Below are positions 1 through 17,682 of a stretch of DNA of 64,000 nucleotides, one piece after another. The notes beneath the pieces are model-generated. The model ran no database searches. It saw nothing but the letters and a program-made list of their open reading frames with translations, and had not been told where the DNA came from. Source of the DNA: Ancylostoma caninum. Its lineage: Eukaryota; Nematoda; Chromadorea; Rhabditida; Ancylostomatidae. Within the stretch, counting starts at the first letter, position 1. Each line of letters opens with the position of its first letter. The position numbers and the translations under genes were made by a program. The stretch covers positions 1,922,001 through 1,986,000 of the forward strand of contig JBAJFG010000487.1 in assembly GCA_037903475.1 (NCBI GenBank), in the 5' to 3' direction.

Positions 1-339
1 TTGCTCTAATCAGTGAATGTTGCCAATAAATGCTCTTTGAAAAAATACAAATAACAGATGTTCTGGTAAAATTCCGGCAAAATCGATAACGTTAGACAAA
101 CAGCACCAATCACATAAATATGTCTAAGGATGAGGATCGAATCGTCTGTGAAATGTCTGAGATTATGAGCTTCATACACGGTAATGATTGTATTCTGGAG
201 TAATGGAAGTGAATTTGCTACCGACACGCCGCTGGCATGCCATTAGCGAGCGCTTCCGGGCGGGAGTAGTCGATAAACGCCTGAAAATGGGACAACTCAA
301 GGTTCAACTCAATAAAACACAAGAAATTACAGAATACAG

Positions 340-745
340 TCTGTCTGGTCTGCCGCGCCGCACCTCCTTCGCGATGCGGCAGACCAGCTGGCTGCTGTGG
401 CTATCGGACGTTGCCGGTTTTGATATTTCACATATGTTTCACCCAAGCATTTCCGAATAAAGTCAGAGAAACAAAGAAAAAGGTGGAAAACGCCGCCTTT
501 CAACAACAGCGTCCAGCTGATCTACCGCGGCGCACAATCCACGCGGCGCGGCAGACCAGTTGGGTGCTGTGGTGGTTGGGCGTTGCCGGCTTTGAAGTTT
601 TGTATACATTTTCACCCTAACATTCCTGAATGAAGGCAAAGAAACAAAACAAAAAACGTTAGCGCAAGCTGGTCTACCCGCATGGGCGGTGCGGCGCGGC
701 AGACCAGACGGGCGATATATTGTTGTGCAAGAGGACTGACTGGCA
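340..745. repeat. Duplicated GTCTGCCGCG-rich dispersed repeat
   Basis: Two tandem ~190-bp units, each with a short inverted GTCTGCCGCG / CGCGGCAGAC pair, then TTGGGTGCTGTGG, a CATTTCCGAATAAAG-type stretch and an A-rich run. Relatives at 8318-8565 and 53872-54135. Confidence 0.7.
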
Positions 746-978
746 CTGTACATATATAACAAAGTGTGCGTGCGTCAGACGTGCGACCGCGTGATAAAAT
801 GTGAACGGAAACGCGCGCATGACACAGCCCACACGAAGGCGGGGCGGCGTAGCGCATTAAAAAAACCTTTTCCTAATCACTGCGTGTTCCGCGCAGCAGA
901 CGCACCTGGTTTGAATCCCCCCCCCCCTCCCAAAAAACCAGAGTAGTAGCAGGCCACGCATAGCCATGTGGCACCCAC

Positions 979-8134
<7,156 letters not shown>

Positions 8135-8317
8135 ACGCTAACCGCATAGAACGATTTCTGGAAATTCTCCGGCTTATTTCCAGGGGTGCACTTTAGAGCA
8201 GACAACCAATACTGAACGAAATAGCTAAAAATGAGCAAATTCATTCGATAATACCCAGTGGGGCACAGTTAAATCAGAGTAGAGGAGATTCTGGAAGAAA
8301 AAAAGAATTGCAATGTC

Positions 8318-8565
8318 GGTCGACCAGATACCGCACCGCGCTGCCCACGTGATGCGGTAGACCAATTGGGTGCTATGGTTGCCGGGCGTTGCTGGTGTTG
8401 ATGTTCAGCTTGTGTTTTCATCCGAGCACTTCAGAATGAAGAGAGAAATACAAAAAAAAAACGATGGAGAATGCCCAACATCAGCATACAGCTGGGCTGC
8501 CACGCCGCAGAAGTGGTGCGACGCGACGGACCGGACGGGCGTTATTCTAGAAAGTTCAAAGTTCT
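8318..8565. repeat. Copy of the GTCTGCCGCG-rich dispersed repeat
   Basis: Contains GATGCGGTAGACCAATTGGG, TGCCGGGCGTTGCTG, a poly-A run and CGGACGGGCGTTATT in the same order as at 340-745. Confidence 0.65.
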
Positions 8566-9318
8566 CTATCGCTGAAGGATACAAGCGAATTAATCCGGCC
8601 AGCATATCCACTGGAAGTTCCAGAAATTAGCCATCATTTCGTGACATAGAGTTTTTTTTCTATATTTTTACCATATATAGCTGAGGGAAGGCATCAGACG
8701 AAGGGTAGGGAGTGAAGTCAGAATGAATCCAGCTTTCAACGCCCAAATGTGAATGGAAGCCAAATGAAATTACAAGAAAAACTACTTCTAGAAAATGACT
8801 TGAGAGAATCTACGGCTGAGAGCTGTGACCTAACGAAAAATGAATTTCAGCTGCTCAACTAACTACATTTATAGAATTTCTGCCATTTCCGTTCAAAGCC
8901 CAAAAGCTGAATTGATGAATGTTTGGATAAATTGGATGGATCTTCTTCGAATTACGTCGCAAAACTAATCTTTAGCCCAATAACGCTGTTCTTGTAGTAC
9001 TCCAATGCCTCCATACACAAATAAAAAATATTGTTAGGAAAATACAAAGATCTCAGGCGTTAATTGAGCAAAAAATAAAAATAAACGATTTTTGCAGATA
9101 CATACTTCCAAAATATCATCGTTTAAAAACTAAGTGATGGAGTTAGTTGAAAATTCTGAATTGAGGGTGAGAAATACGTCTGGAAAAATCTTTGTACGAG
9201 GGGAAACAACTGAATCAAGTCGGGAAATAGAGAAGTGAAGAATAATAAAAGACCTAAAGTAACTTCAAGATAGAATTCCGCTTCGAAAATCGTCTTTGAG
9301 TGTTTTGCGTTAATATTA

Positions 9319-10198
9319 GGGTGGTCGGAAAGTCTTGAGCCGATTTTTTTTGAAAGTTCCAGAACTTTTGATTATTGATCAGTACCCATGATCTACCATG
9401 TGGTAATCGTAGACCAAACTCGGGGCTTCTCAATATTAGACATATATAGCCGAATTGGCTTTCCTAACTTTAATTACGACGTCAATTCCAAAAGAGGTCC
9501 TCCTACCCAAGATCAGTTTTCCTTCATTGACCACACCGAAAGGAGTTTTTGGAATAACTAATTACTGAAGATGAGAGTTGTGTCCTCTACGATTCTAACA
9601 TACATCTTGCCATGTGGCTCCGTCGAGCAGAAGATCCACCAAATCGCACCCCCACCCAAACAAGTGTTTCCTTTGCTACCTCTGGAATTCGCCAGGAATG
9701 TCGTATTGTAAGCTGCTCCCGCAAACGTACAAGGTCATCAGTAACACATACGCCAATCAATTCCGGAAGGTCGCGGATGCTGTTTGAGAAAAACGGCAAA
9801 GACGAGTTTTTTGTACACCTACGCCATGGTGACGCTAGGCCCCATTTTGCTTAAGGGACCCCTGAAAAATAGGAGGAGCTAGGTTGGGACACGCTTCCCC
9901 ACTTACCGTATTCTCCTGACGTTGCCACTTCTGACTGTCACTTATTTCATCCCCTCGAAGCATTCCTGGCTAAGAAAAAATTCACCAAAGTTGACCATGT
10001 TGGAACGGAGGTCAGCGATTTTTTTGGCTTCCAGTCTTCCCAGTTCTGGAAGAAGGAGAACGCTGACCACCCCATTAGGTGGGACACAGCAGTGACTAAC
10101 TGTGGCTATTATATTGTTGAGCAAATTCCACTGTGGGCTAAGTAATAAAATAAAGCGCAAAAAAAAGTCAAAAACGGCTCAAGACTTTCTGACCACCC
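9319..10198. mobile_element. Mariner-type DNA transposon remnant
   Basis: Near-perfect terminal inverted repeats of about 28 bp (GGGTGGTCGGAAAGTCTTGA at 9319; complement ending at 10198), flanked by TA (9317-9318, 10199-10200). 880 bp. The interior has only short broken frames (for example minus 9799-9587), shorter than a full mariner (about 1.3 kb), so it is internally deleted. Confidence 0.83.
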
Positions 10199-12076
10199 TA
10201 ATACAATATGCGTGAGCTGCCAAAAACGCTGGTGTAAATACGTGAAATGCATGAAAACCGCTTGGAACCCCATTTTTTGAGGGATCCTTTCGCGAGAATG
10301 GCGGAATTTGTCTGTATCTGTCCTTCCGAAAATTTGTCTGGTGAACAGTCTCGGCGAACACATTGATGGATGTCAGGTGAAAGGTAAATTTCGGTACGTT
10401 AACACATTTGCCATGGGTAATCTCAATGATGCTTACGAACCTCTGGGGAAAGCTCTCAATCAAACGAAACGTAAAAATCGAAATCCGCCACAAAACGGCA
10501 TAGTTATTTATTTACTTGTTTATGTTATACATCATGACAAGTCACAATCCAGCCCTTCGCAAGGAAGGTAAATTAAGGCGGTCACTACAATGAAAACTAT
10601 AATATAATCGACCACGTTCTCATGAGAATATATCAAGTCTTTTGGAACTGCCAACAAAGAGCTGTTCTCAACATGAAAAGCTAACACTGCAAGGATCCGT
10701 CGTCAACACAACGACAGCGCTTCGGAGTGGAAAAAGGCCACATCAACAAGCACGTTTGAACAGAGAGGGCACAAAGTGTGACATTTAATGCTTACAACGG
10801 TCCGGGTTTCCAGAGACCTAGCAAAGTTTCTCCAGTACTCTTTAGATATCCACGAGTGGGCGAAAAATTTCGAAATTTGTTTTGTAGGACTATTAAGTAG
10901 GAACTTTAAATGCTTGACAGCACACATAATTAGAGTGCATTGAATAAATAAGTAAGTAAATTGACTCAGAGAATCAAAGATATTGGGCTTATGTCGTTTG
11001 CTGAGTTTGCTCGCTTGGTTGTCACGCTGGACTTGGGAATCTTTAACCAACAATAATAATGATAAGGCACGTGTCATGGATATGAGAATCGCTTTCTGAG
11101 ATATAAATGAGTGAGAACAAACAAATACATGAAACAACAAATAAAATGAATGATACAAAAATGATGATGTGGCGCAATGATTTACAGTGAAGCAGCGTCC
11201 CTTTAAATACTGGTGATAGAAGGCGGAGATGCAGCTGCAGCAGTTACTTATATGGAGTTAATAGTTTTTGAAGTGCAGCTACACCTCAGAAGAAGACTAC
11301 CAGTGCAGCAAAAAATGCAACATTCTGGTTGATGAGTCATTGATCGAAACATTGAAACAGTGATGCATATTGATCATATCAATATTGCTCAAGAGACGTA
11401 TGGATTGAATAGCGGGGATCTTAAGAATCGCAATAGTAGAGGTTGAAGCAGGTAATAGGAAGCAGCTCGTGTGGCTCGATCCATGAAATAGCAAAAGTGG
11501 AGAATTGAGAAAAAATCCCTGCTACCGCCCTGCGTCCGACTCTCTCAAAACCGTGATACAACAAGACAGCTGAAGAACTAGCGACTGAGTCTCTGAGTGA
11601 TCTTCACGACTGATGGGCACCAAGTAGATGTTACACTTTGAGAAGCTTTTAATTTTTGGTTTGACGTACAAGAGTTGGAGCTACGTGATATAATAGTAGC
11701 AGAAGAACTTTCGCAAATAAGGATCGCTGGAACATGGCCACAGGAGTAAGCTCATCGCCCATTGACAACCTCGCATTCAATCAGTTTTGCTCCACAATAT
11801 TCAGCATTCAGATAAATAAGATCGAATAATGAGAAGGCATGATCGGGAGTAACGAATGTGTAGTTTCAGAGCTGCTAGCTTAGGGACCTGGACGAACCTG
11901 GACCGATCGTGTGACGTCTTTGGCATCCCCACTCCTACAATAGCAGCAGCCAGACCCCATGAATGATGGCTTAAACTCTGTAAAGAGGATGAGGGTTAAA
12001 AACATATTGATGAGTGGTCAGCATCCTCCACAGACCTTCATTCTTTGCTCTTTATTCCTTAAACCATTGCGGACCA

Positions 12077-12099
12077 CGTGATGCACATGGTGCATCACG
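12077..12099. repeat. Perfect 23-bp hairpin palindrome
   Basis: CGTGATGCAC-ATG-GTGCATCACG: two 10-base arms with no mismatch around a 3-base loop. Confidence 0.9.
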
Positions 12100-13866
12100 A
12101 CTTCCCGTCTGGATTTGGCCATTTGATGGATACAGTAGATTACCTTATGATTTTATGTTGGAAATTGTACTAGTTTTCGACAACCCTATTCCAGAATAAC
12201 ATTATCAAATACGGAAAACACCGAAACAGATTGGTCCCATTGGATCTCGAATATTAATTGGCCACCCATGCAAAAAAGGGCTCACTACGCGGGGTGTTGA
12301 TCACCCTTTATCACATTAAAAAAAACCACAGTTCTGGCTCACGTTCCACGCTCGCCAACTGTGTGTTGGGCCGAGACCTCCTATCCTGCAGATTTTCTGA
12401 ACATGAGGGCTTCTTATCAATTCTCTTCGTCAGAATATCCGCGGGAAAATAAATGTATTCCTGAGCGGCGCCCAAAATGAACACTAGATTGCAGTGTTTA
12501 TAGTTGCAAAACTTTAGAATATGGGTAGGGATTGCCGTCGTAGGCATTTATTGAATTAAAAGAATGGAACAAAAAGTGCCGGTCCTGAGAATTCGAATCC
12601 TGATTCACCAGGTCCAAACTTGCCATTTGAGACCTGCTTTCGAGAAGGATCGAGCTTCCAACATTGTCCTTGCAGATTGGAGCCTATTCTGGTCCAGAAA
12701 TTTCAATAGCCTTTACTCACCCACTGACAACCGCGCCTTTTCCACGCTTTTCCACATTCTCTCAAGTTCTTGTTTCCTTCTCTACTCCGAAATTTTTATA
12801 TGAAATCTAATATACATTTTTACTATCACAATGACTTGATATTACTACATTGCCATCTAAGAAACCTGCTGGGATCAGTCAAGCTTAATAATCTCTCAAA
12901 TAGAACCGTAGAGGTGAGTCGCTCGGTCGTCAATGGGTTGAATTTGATTTATCAGTTAGTTCAAAGCAGTTTTAAAGAAAATTTCAACTAAAGTACTCTT
13001 CGCAGCCAAATTCGCTGTGTTGGTCTGGCAAGAATCACTTTCTAGAGAGCATCCACAGTTCTGGCGCTTCTAACTCAGCAGCAGTAGCTGTACTGATGAA
13101 ATGTGGATGATCAAAAGAATAATGAATACGAAAAGTCAACGAATGAACAACACTACACGCCGAACAGGCAGCAATCCAGGGAAGATCATTCGGCAATCAG
13201 CAATATTGGATTCCAATACGCGCGGCAAGTTCATGAGCAACCTGTCATCCTGTCACAGGAGTTATCGCGGAAAAAGCGAAGGTGCTAGCTATCACTTCAC
13301 ATATCACTTCAAGTGGATACAAGTAAATCTTAGAGACTCTGCTGAAATTACATCTACATACAGCAAACAGCTTCAGAATCCGAGAAAAAGTGACTTAAGA
13401 GAATTCCAGAAAGGGAAGAGTAGCCGCCTGCAACGCTCCGCCACAAGGCGCTACCAGGCAAAAATTAGCGGGAAAGGGATATCTTACACTGGGGTGGGAG
13501 GGGAGAAGTGATCTCCGTACCGTATTGGACTTTTCTGACCTGTAAATTGTGACCGTCATGAAGGGAATGTTTCACAACTTCCAGCAAAACAACAACCTAG
13601 AGGAATCCGCCGTTCAAGTAATCTGGATAACTAAAGGCGGTGCTGAGTGTGTTCCATATCGTACGAGGACCATTCAATCACCAACGACAGATCAAACAGC
13701 TGATGGTCACCCGAGTGTTGATATGACGTCATGATTCTGCATCCAGAGGGACTGGTATCTGGCACAGTTCCCGAAAATATCATCTCCATCTTCTATCGTA
13801 ACTGGAAGATCATATTGGGCACACATCGGATATGTTACGCGGACTACACGCCTTTCAAAGACATGC

Positions 13867-14190
13867 ATGCATAGCTCAGTGGATCCCACGAATGGTGGCC
13901 ATTGTGGTGGTCAGGGGATCGAATCCTGCACTGTGCCACTGTTTTGCAAATACATATAGTATGCTGCCTACGACTGCTGCAGTTATCTAACAAACTCCAA
14001 CATAAAAAGTAGCCCGGATGGCTCAGTGGTTTGAGCGGCAGATTGCAATCTGTCCCTATCGCTGGTTCCACTCCGTTGGAGATCCAGAGTTAAGTATCGC
14101 AGTGTTTGGGGTTCACTGCTTGGAGCGTCCCCCGTGATCTCCTTCGGGTAGTCCAGGAAGGCATCCGGCAACGTTTTGCACAAATTTCTA
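13867..14190 (+). repeat. tRNA-derived SINE pair
   Basis: Two tRNA-like heads: one from 13867 with box A TAGCTCAGTGG and box B GGATCGAATCC, and one from 14012 with TGGCTCAGTGGTTTGAGC and GGTTCCACTCC. The second has a body continuing to about 14190 (GTTTGGGGTTCACTGCTTGG ... GGCATCCGGCAACG). A diverged copy of that body lies at 15125-15230. The acceptor stems do not pair, so these are retroposons rather than working tRNAs. Confidence 0.65.
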
Positions 14191-14311
14191 AGATAAGTCA
14201 CGATAATTTTTAGGGTAAGTCGTGAATATTCATCGAAAACCCTGACGAGAAGCTGAAAAGTGTGAGTAGACTAAGGTCAAGCCGCCCAAATGATGGATGA
14301 ATGTTTCTCTA

Positions 14312-14523
14312 CGAGGGCCGTTTGAAAAGTTTCCGGGATCACTACCACGGAGTTGTTCTTTTTCAAAAATAGAGAAGTTCATTCTAGACAGAGAACGAAA
14401 TTAAAAACAGACCGAACCACATGTGTGGAGCTTCGAGGGGATCGATTTATCAAATAAAATATTGATTGCATCAGATTTGTTTTGTTTTCACTGTCATTTC
14501 GGAAACTTTCAAAAAAGCCCTCG
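14312..14523. mobile_element. Mariner-derived MITE
   Basis: Inverted ends CGAGGGCCGTTTGAAAAGTT (14312) and complement AACTTTCAAAAAAGCCCTCG (to 14523), each next to TA. 212 bp, non-coding. The CGAGGG termini are typical of mariner elements. Confidence 0.8.
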
Positions 14524-15929
14524 TAGAGGAGGAAATCAGAAAGGCAAATCTGATGGCGATCTCAGAGCTGCTATACTTCTGGAGACAATGTCCTGGCATA
14601 AAGGAGTAAGAGTGCTACACAACAATCCCCAGTTGACGTCACGAGTCATCCCGCAGGCATTTTCCGTTGGTTAGCATCTGCGTTCGCTGAAATGACACTC
14701 GTCATTCCAGCCCGATCACATTCTCAACCCATACACTATCGTTGATGCTGCATTCATCATGTGGATGTGGACCGACGCGACTATACTCCGCCCTCAGTGG
14801 TGGAAATGCCTATTCTCATTGCAAAGCTCACGCACTCGAGACCCATACAGGTCAGATTCCTGATTTTGTGAAGGTAAAATAGAAAATTTGTGATAGTTGT
14901 CCCTACGGCTGTCACAGATATTCAGAATGGGACGCTACAAAACAGTTTGAATGGTTCTGTGGCTTGAGCAGGGGGCCAACATTCATCATCAAGACTACCC
15001 AGGGTAAATGTGTTAATGCTCAAACGGGTAAATTAATCGGACGGGTAAATTTTAGGTGTTCAAACTTTACCCTGGGTAATCTCAATGATGCATCCCGGTC
15101 GTTAACTAGAATCGGATCCAAGTTGAAGTCACTTGGAGGTTTAACCATCGCAGCGTTCGGGGTTTACAACTAGGAACTACCCTATTATCTCCTCAAGTTT
15201 GGCCAGGAAGACATCCAGAGAATTGCATTGCATGAATTTCCATGTTTCTTCTCGTTTTTAATTTAAAAATAGTTGCTTTGGGACTCCACGTCCAGAGGAA
15301 CGTAGTAGCAATAAATTAAGCCGACAAAACACTGCCGAGAAAACCCTACGATTTCCTGGAAATTTATGAAGGCTGTGTAAGAACGAGCTAAATTCGGGGC
15401 TAGGCAGGATGCCCAGAGAGAATAATCTACTACTAGAAGGTGTATTTAAGTACAAGCCGCACATCCAGCCACAGCATTCACCAGCAAACAAGAGAATTCC
15501 GCGCAGAGGAGTATGCAAACGAGACTTTGTTCCGAGTAGGTATAAAAAAAGGAGTGATTTCAAAAAAAATATATATACTTTGCTTCGGAAGAAACGTAAA
15601 AAAAGGAGGTTGCAAGATACATGGAAGTCAGATACATTGAAATAAATATTATCCAAAATGTTAAATAGATTTTGCTATATTCGATTATGGTTCGAAGCGA
15701 TATACATTTTTGTAATTTAGTTTAGAAAGAATGTTCATTTTTGGTGTAAAAGGGTTCAATTACAATAATTTTAGTAGCATGGCCCTCCAAAGTAGTCTAG
15801 TCCAAAGAGCTTTTCCACCGAGTTTTGTGCCATTTCGCGAGGATTTCTGACATTATCTGACAGAAATTTAATACTATTGTAGAAAACTGTCGACTAACCA
15901 TTTTTTGCCAAAAGATATTGAGTTTCTCG

Positions 15930-15956
15930 TTTATTTATTTATTTATTTATTTATTT
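15930..15956. repeat. TTTA microsatellite
   Basis: Six copies of TTTA/ATTT in a row, then AT-rich DNA. Confidence 0.9.
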
Positions 15957-16379
15957 GATTACATTCAATGGTGCTCAATAACAGAAAAAATATCGCGAAA
16001 ACTCAGAACTGATGACGCAAAAACTGAATTTCCTGCTGTTCCTCCAACAAGAGCACAAGAACACTTTGGATCACGGATCTCTCCTCAAAAAAGCCAACTT
16101 TATCCGGAAAAATTTGGAGAGCGAGGAAAAGTCCGGCTGATCAGATTTGTTTGATAATTACACGTATATGATCCAACAGATAGAATGCGAGAAATTTTCC
16201 TCGAGGAAAAGTACTGGAGATAGTGATAAAAATGTCCCAAATCTAATCAAAGCGTTATGAAGGCTGCGATGACACGGCAATCAACACGCAATTGTAGCTG
16301 CTCCGTGGGGAATACGTGCTGACAGCGGCGAAGCTCTGGAAAGCAGGTGCATACGGATCAGGGAAACAGCAAGGCGCTC

Positions 16380-16800
16380 AGCCAGGTGTGTACTGCAGGA
16401 TAGATTCCATTAAGTGGAGTGAGCGGCGGTGGCGGCTGCGGTCGAACAACGACGAGTCTGGCCGGGTATTCGCCGCTCGCTGCTCACTTCGTATTAGGTA
16501 ATGGAAAGCTGACGCCGCCGGCTGCCTTCGCCACCGCCGGCGACGACGATTGACGAGGATCGATAGGCTGCGGCGACGACGGCGGTCGCGCGCGAGGATC
16601 CCCGGCTGCCCGCGGGCGCCGGGCCGGCGTCAAGGGCCCTCGCTGACCCCGCTCATCAGCCGGCGCCTCAAGCAGCGCTTAATCTTCACTTCTCCACGGC
16701 CGCCGCCGCGTCGTCGACGCCACGTCATCATCGCATATTTGCTGTGTGTGTGCGTGCCGCCGCGATCAGCTCTTGCCGCGCTCGCTTCTTGCCCGAGATG
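16380..16800. other. GC-rich island
   Basis: About 420 bp, strongly enriched for G+C and CpG (runs of CGCCGCCG, GGCGACGACG, CGCGGGCGCC) against an AT-rich background. Contains CACGTCATCATCGCATATTTGC near 16721, with CRE-like GACGTGGC on the minus strand. No coding exon recognised. Could be a promoter, or the edge of an unrecognised repeat. Confidence 0.55.
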
Positions 16801-17104
16801 ACAAACACGATCGCATGCGCCTCAGGCGTTGATTACGGGCATATTCACGAAGTTCAGCAGTTCAGCAAACATGCAGCGCAGCAGGGCTGGATAGAGGAGT
16901 AATTCTGGGAAAAGAGAGCAGCTATGCATGCTGCAAACTCCCGAATTTTTGCTCCACAGCTGAGGTGGGACACAAGGAGACTGCTAGTTTATGGACAATT
17001 TGTGCTAGATGCGTGCGTTTGACTCGCGTGCGTCTATATGATGAAGGATAGAGCCCGTCGCATCGCTGACGCAACTCAGACGCACGCGATTACGGTCTTG
17101 CAAT

Positions 17105-17592
17105 GTACAGTGGGCCTCAGTGGAGGTGCTTTTTCCCGGGCATGAAGAGCATGCGCCGCGTCCGCCCGCTCGCGCTGGAATATCCGCCGTAATGGTAAAA
17201 CATAGGATTTCTCCAGCGGCGGACGAGAAAGTGGGCGGGAGGGGGACGTGGGAAAAAATTGGGTCTCCGCCGGTTCGAGGACCCAGATGAAAAATAAAAT
17301 CAATAAAAATAATAATTATAATAATAAATGGTTAAAAAAATCCATTTAAAAAATAATAAAAATAAGCAACTAAAAATAATCTAATAGAAGGTTTTTATTT
17401 GTACTGTGATTTCAAAAACTCGGCGACCCATTCTCGGGAGTGAGAGACGTGTCCCCCCCCCCCTGCGTTCCCCACTGGATTTTGTAGGTACTTTCTCGCC
17501 CTATTTATTATCATTTATTATTATATTATTCCTATTTTATATTTAGCGTGCTTGTCCGTGGAAAACGCACTTCCACTGACGCTTACTGTACA
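17105..17592. mobile_element. MITE (family B) nested in family A and itself interrupted
   Basis: Ends TACAGTGGGCCTCAGTGGAG and complement of CACTTCCACTGACGCTTACT. It is longer than other copies because a hAT-type MITE sits inside it. Confidence 0.82.
17214..17473. mobile_element. hAT-type MITE nested in family B
   Basis: Begins CAGCGGCGGACGAGAAAGTG and matches the reverse complement of the right half of 48783-49028, ending CCCCACTG near 17473. Flanks share GATTT, a partly decayed 8-bp duplication. Confidence 0.75.
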
Positions 17593-17682
17593 TGCAGCGT
17601 TGACCAGTTTTCAGGAAAATCCTTCGTGGATGCACGCGTCTGACGCGCTACTGACGCACGCACGCACAAATTGCCCTTATCT

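Larger units (their letters stand above)
8135..13860. other. Gene-poor spacer upstream of the kinase
   Basis: Apart from a dispersed repeat (8318-8565), a mariner remnant (9319-10198) and a palindrome (12077), I see no exon chain. 10340-10450 and 14960-15090 share a GGTAATCTCAATGATGC block, another low-copy repeat. An undetected 5' exon of the kinase could lie here. Confidence 0.6.
14191..16379. other. Spacer with MITE, SINE pieces and no gene
   Basis: Holds a mariner MITE (14312-14523), a diverged SINE body (15125-15230) and a TTTA tract. No supported exons. Confidence 0.6.
16992..17682. mobile_element. MITE (family A) interrupted by another MITE
   Basis: Left part 16992-17104 and right part 17593-17682 together match the 4634-4875 element; the family B element 17105-17592 sits between them. 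Confidence 0.83.

Noticed and set aside
10703..11158. 151-codon minus-strand ORF
   Set aside because: Composition follows the AT-rich background, with no motif or exon partners.
13101..13511. 136-codon plus-strand ORF
   Set aside because: Polar, no recognisable motif, no splice partners; probably chance.
14012..14085. Possible tRNA gene with GCA anticodon
   Set aside because: Box A and B are good, but the acceptor stem ends do not pair, the anticodon arm is abnormal, and a repeated body follows; it is a SINE head.
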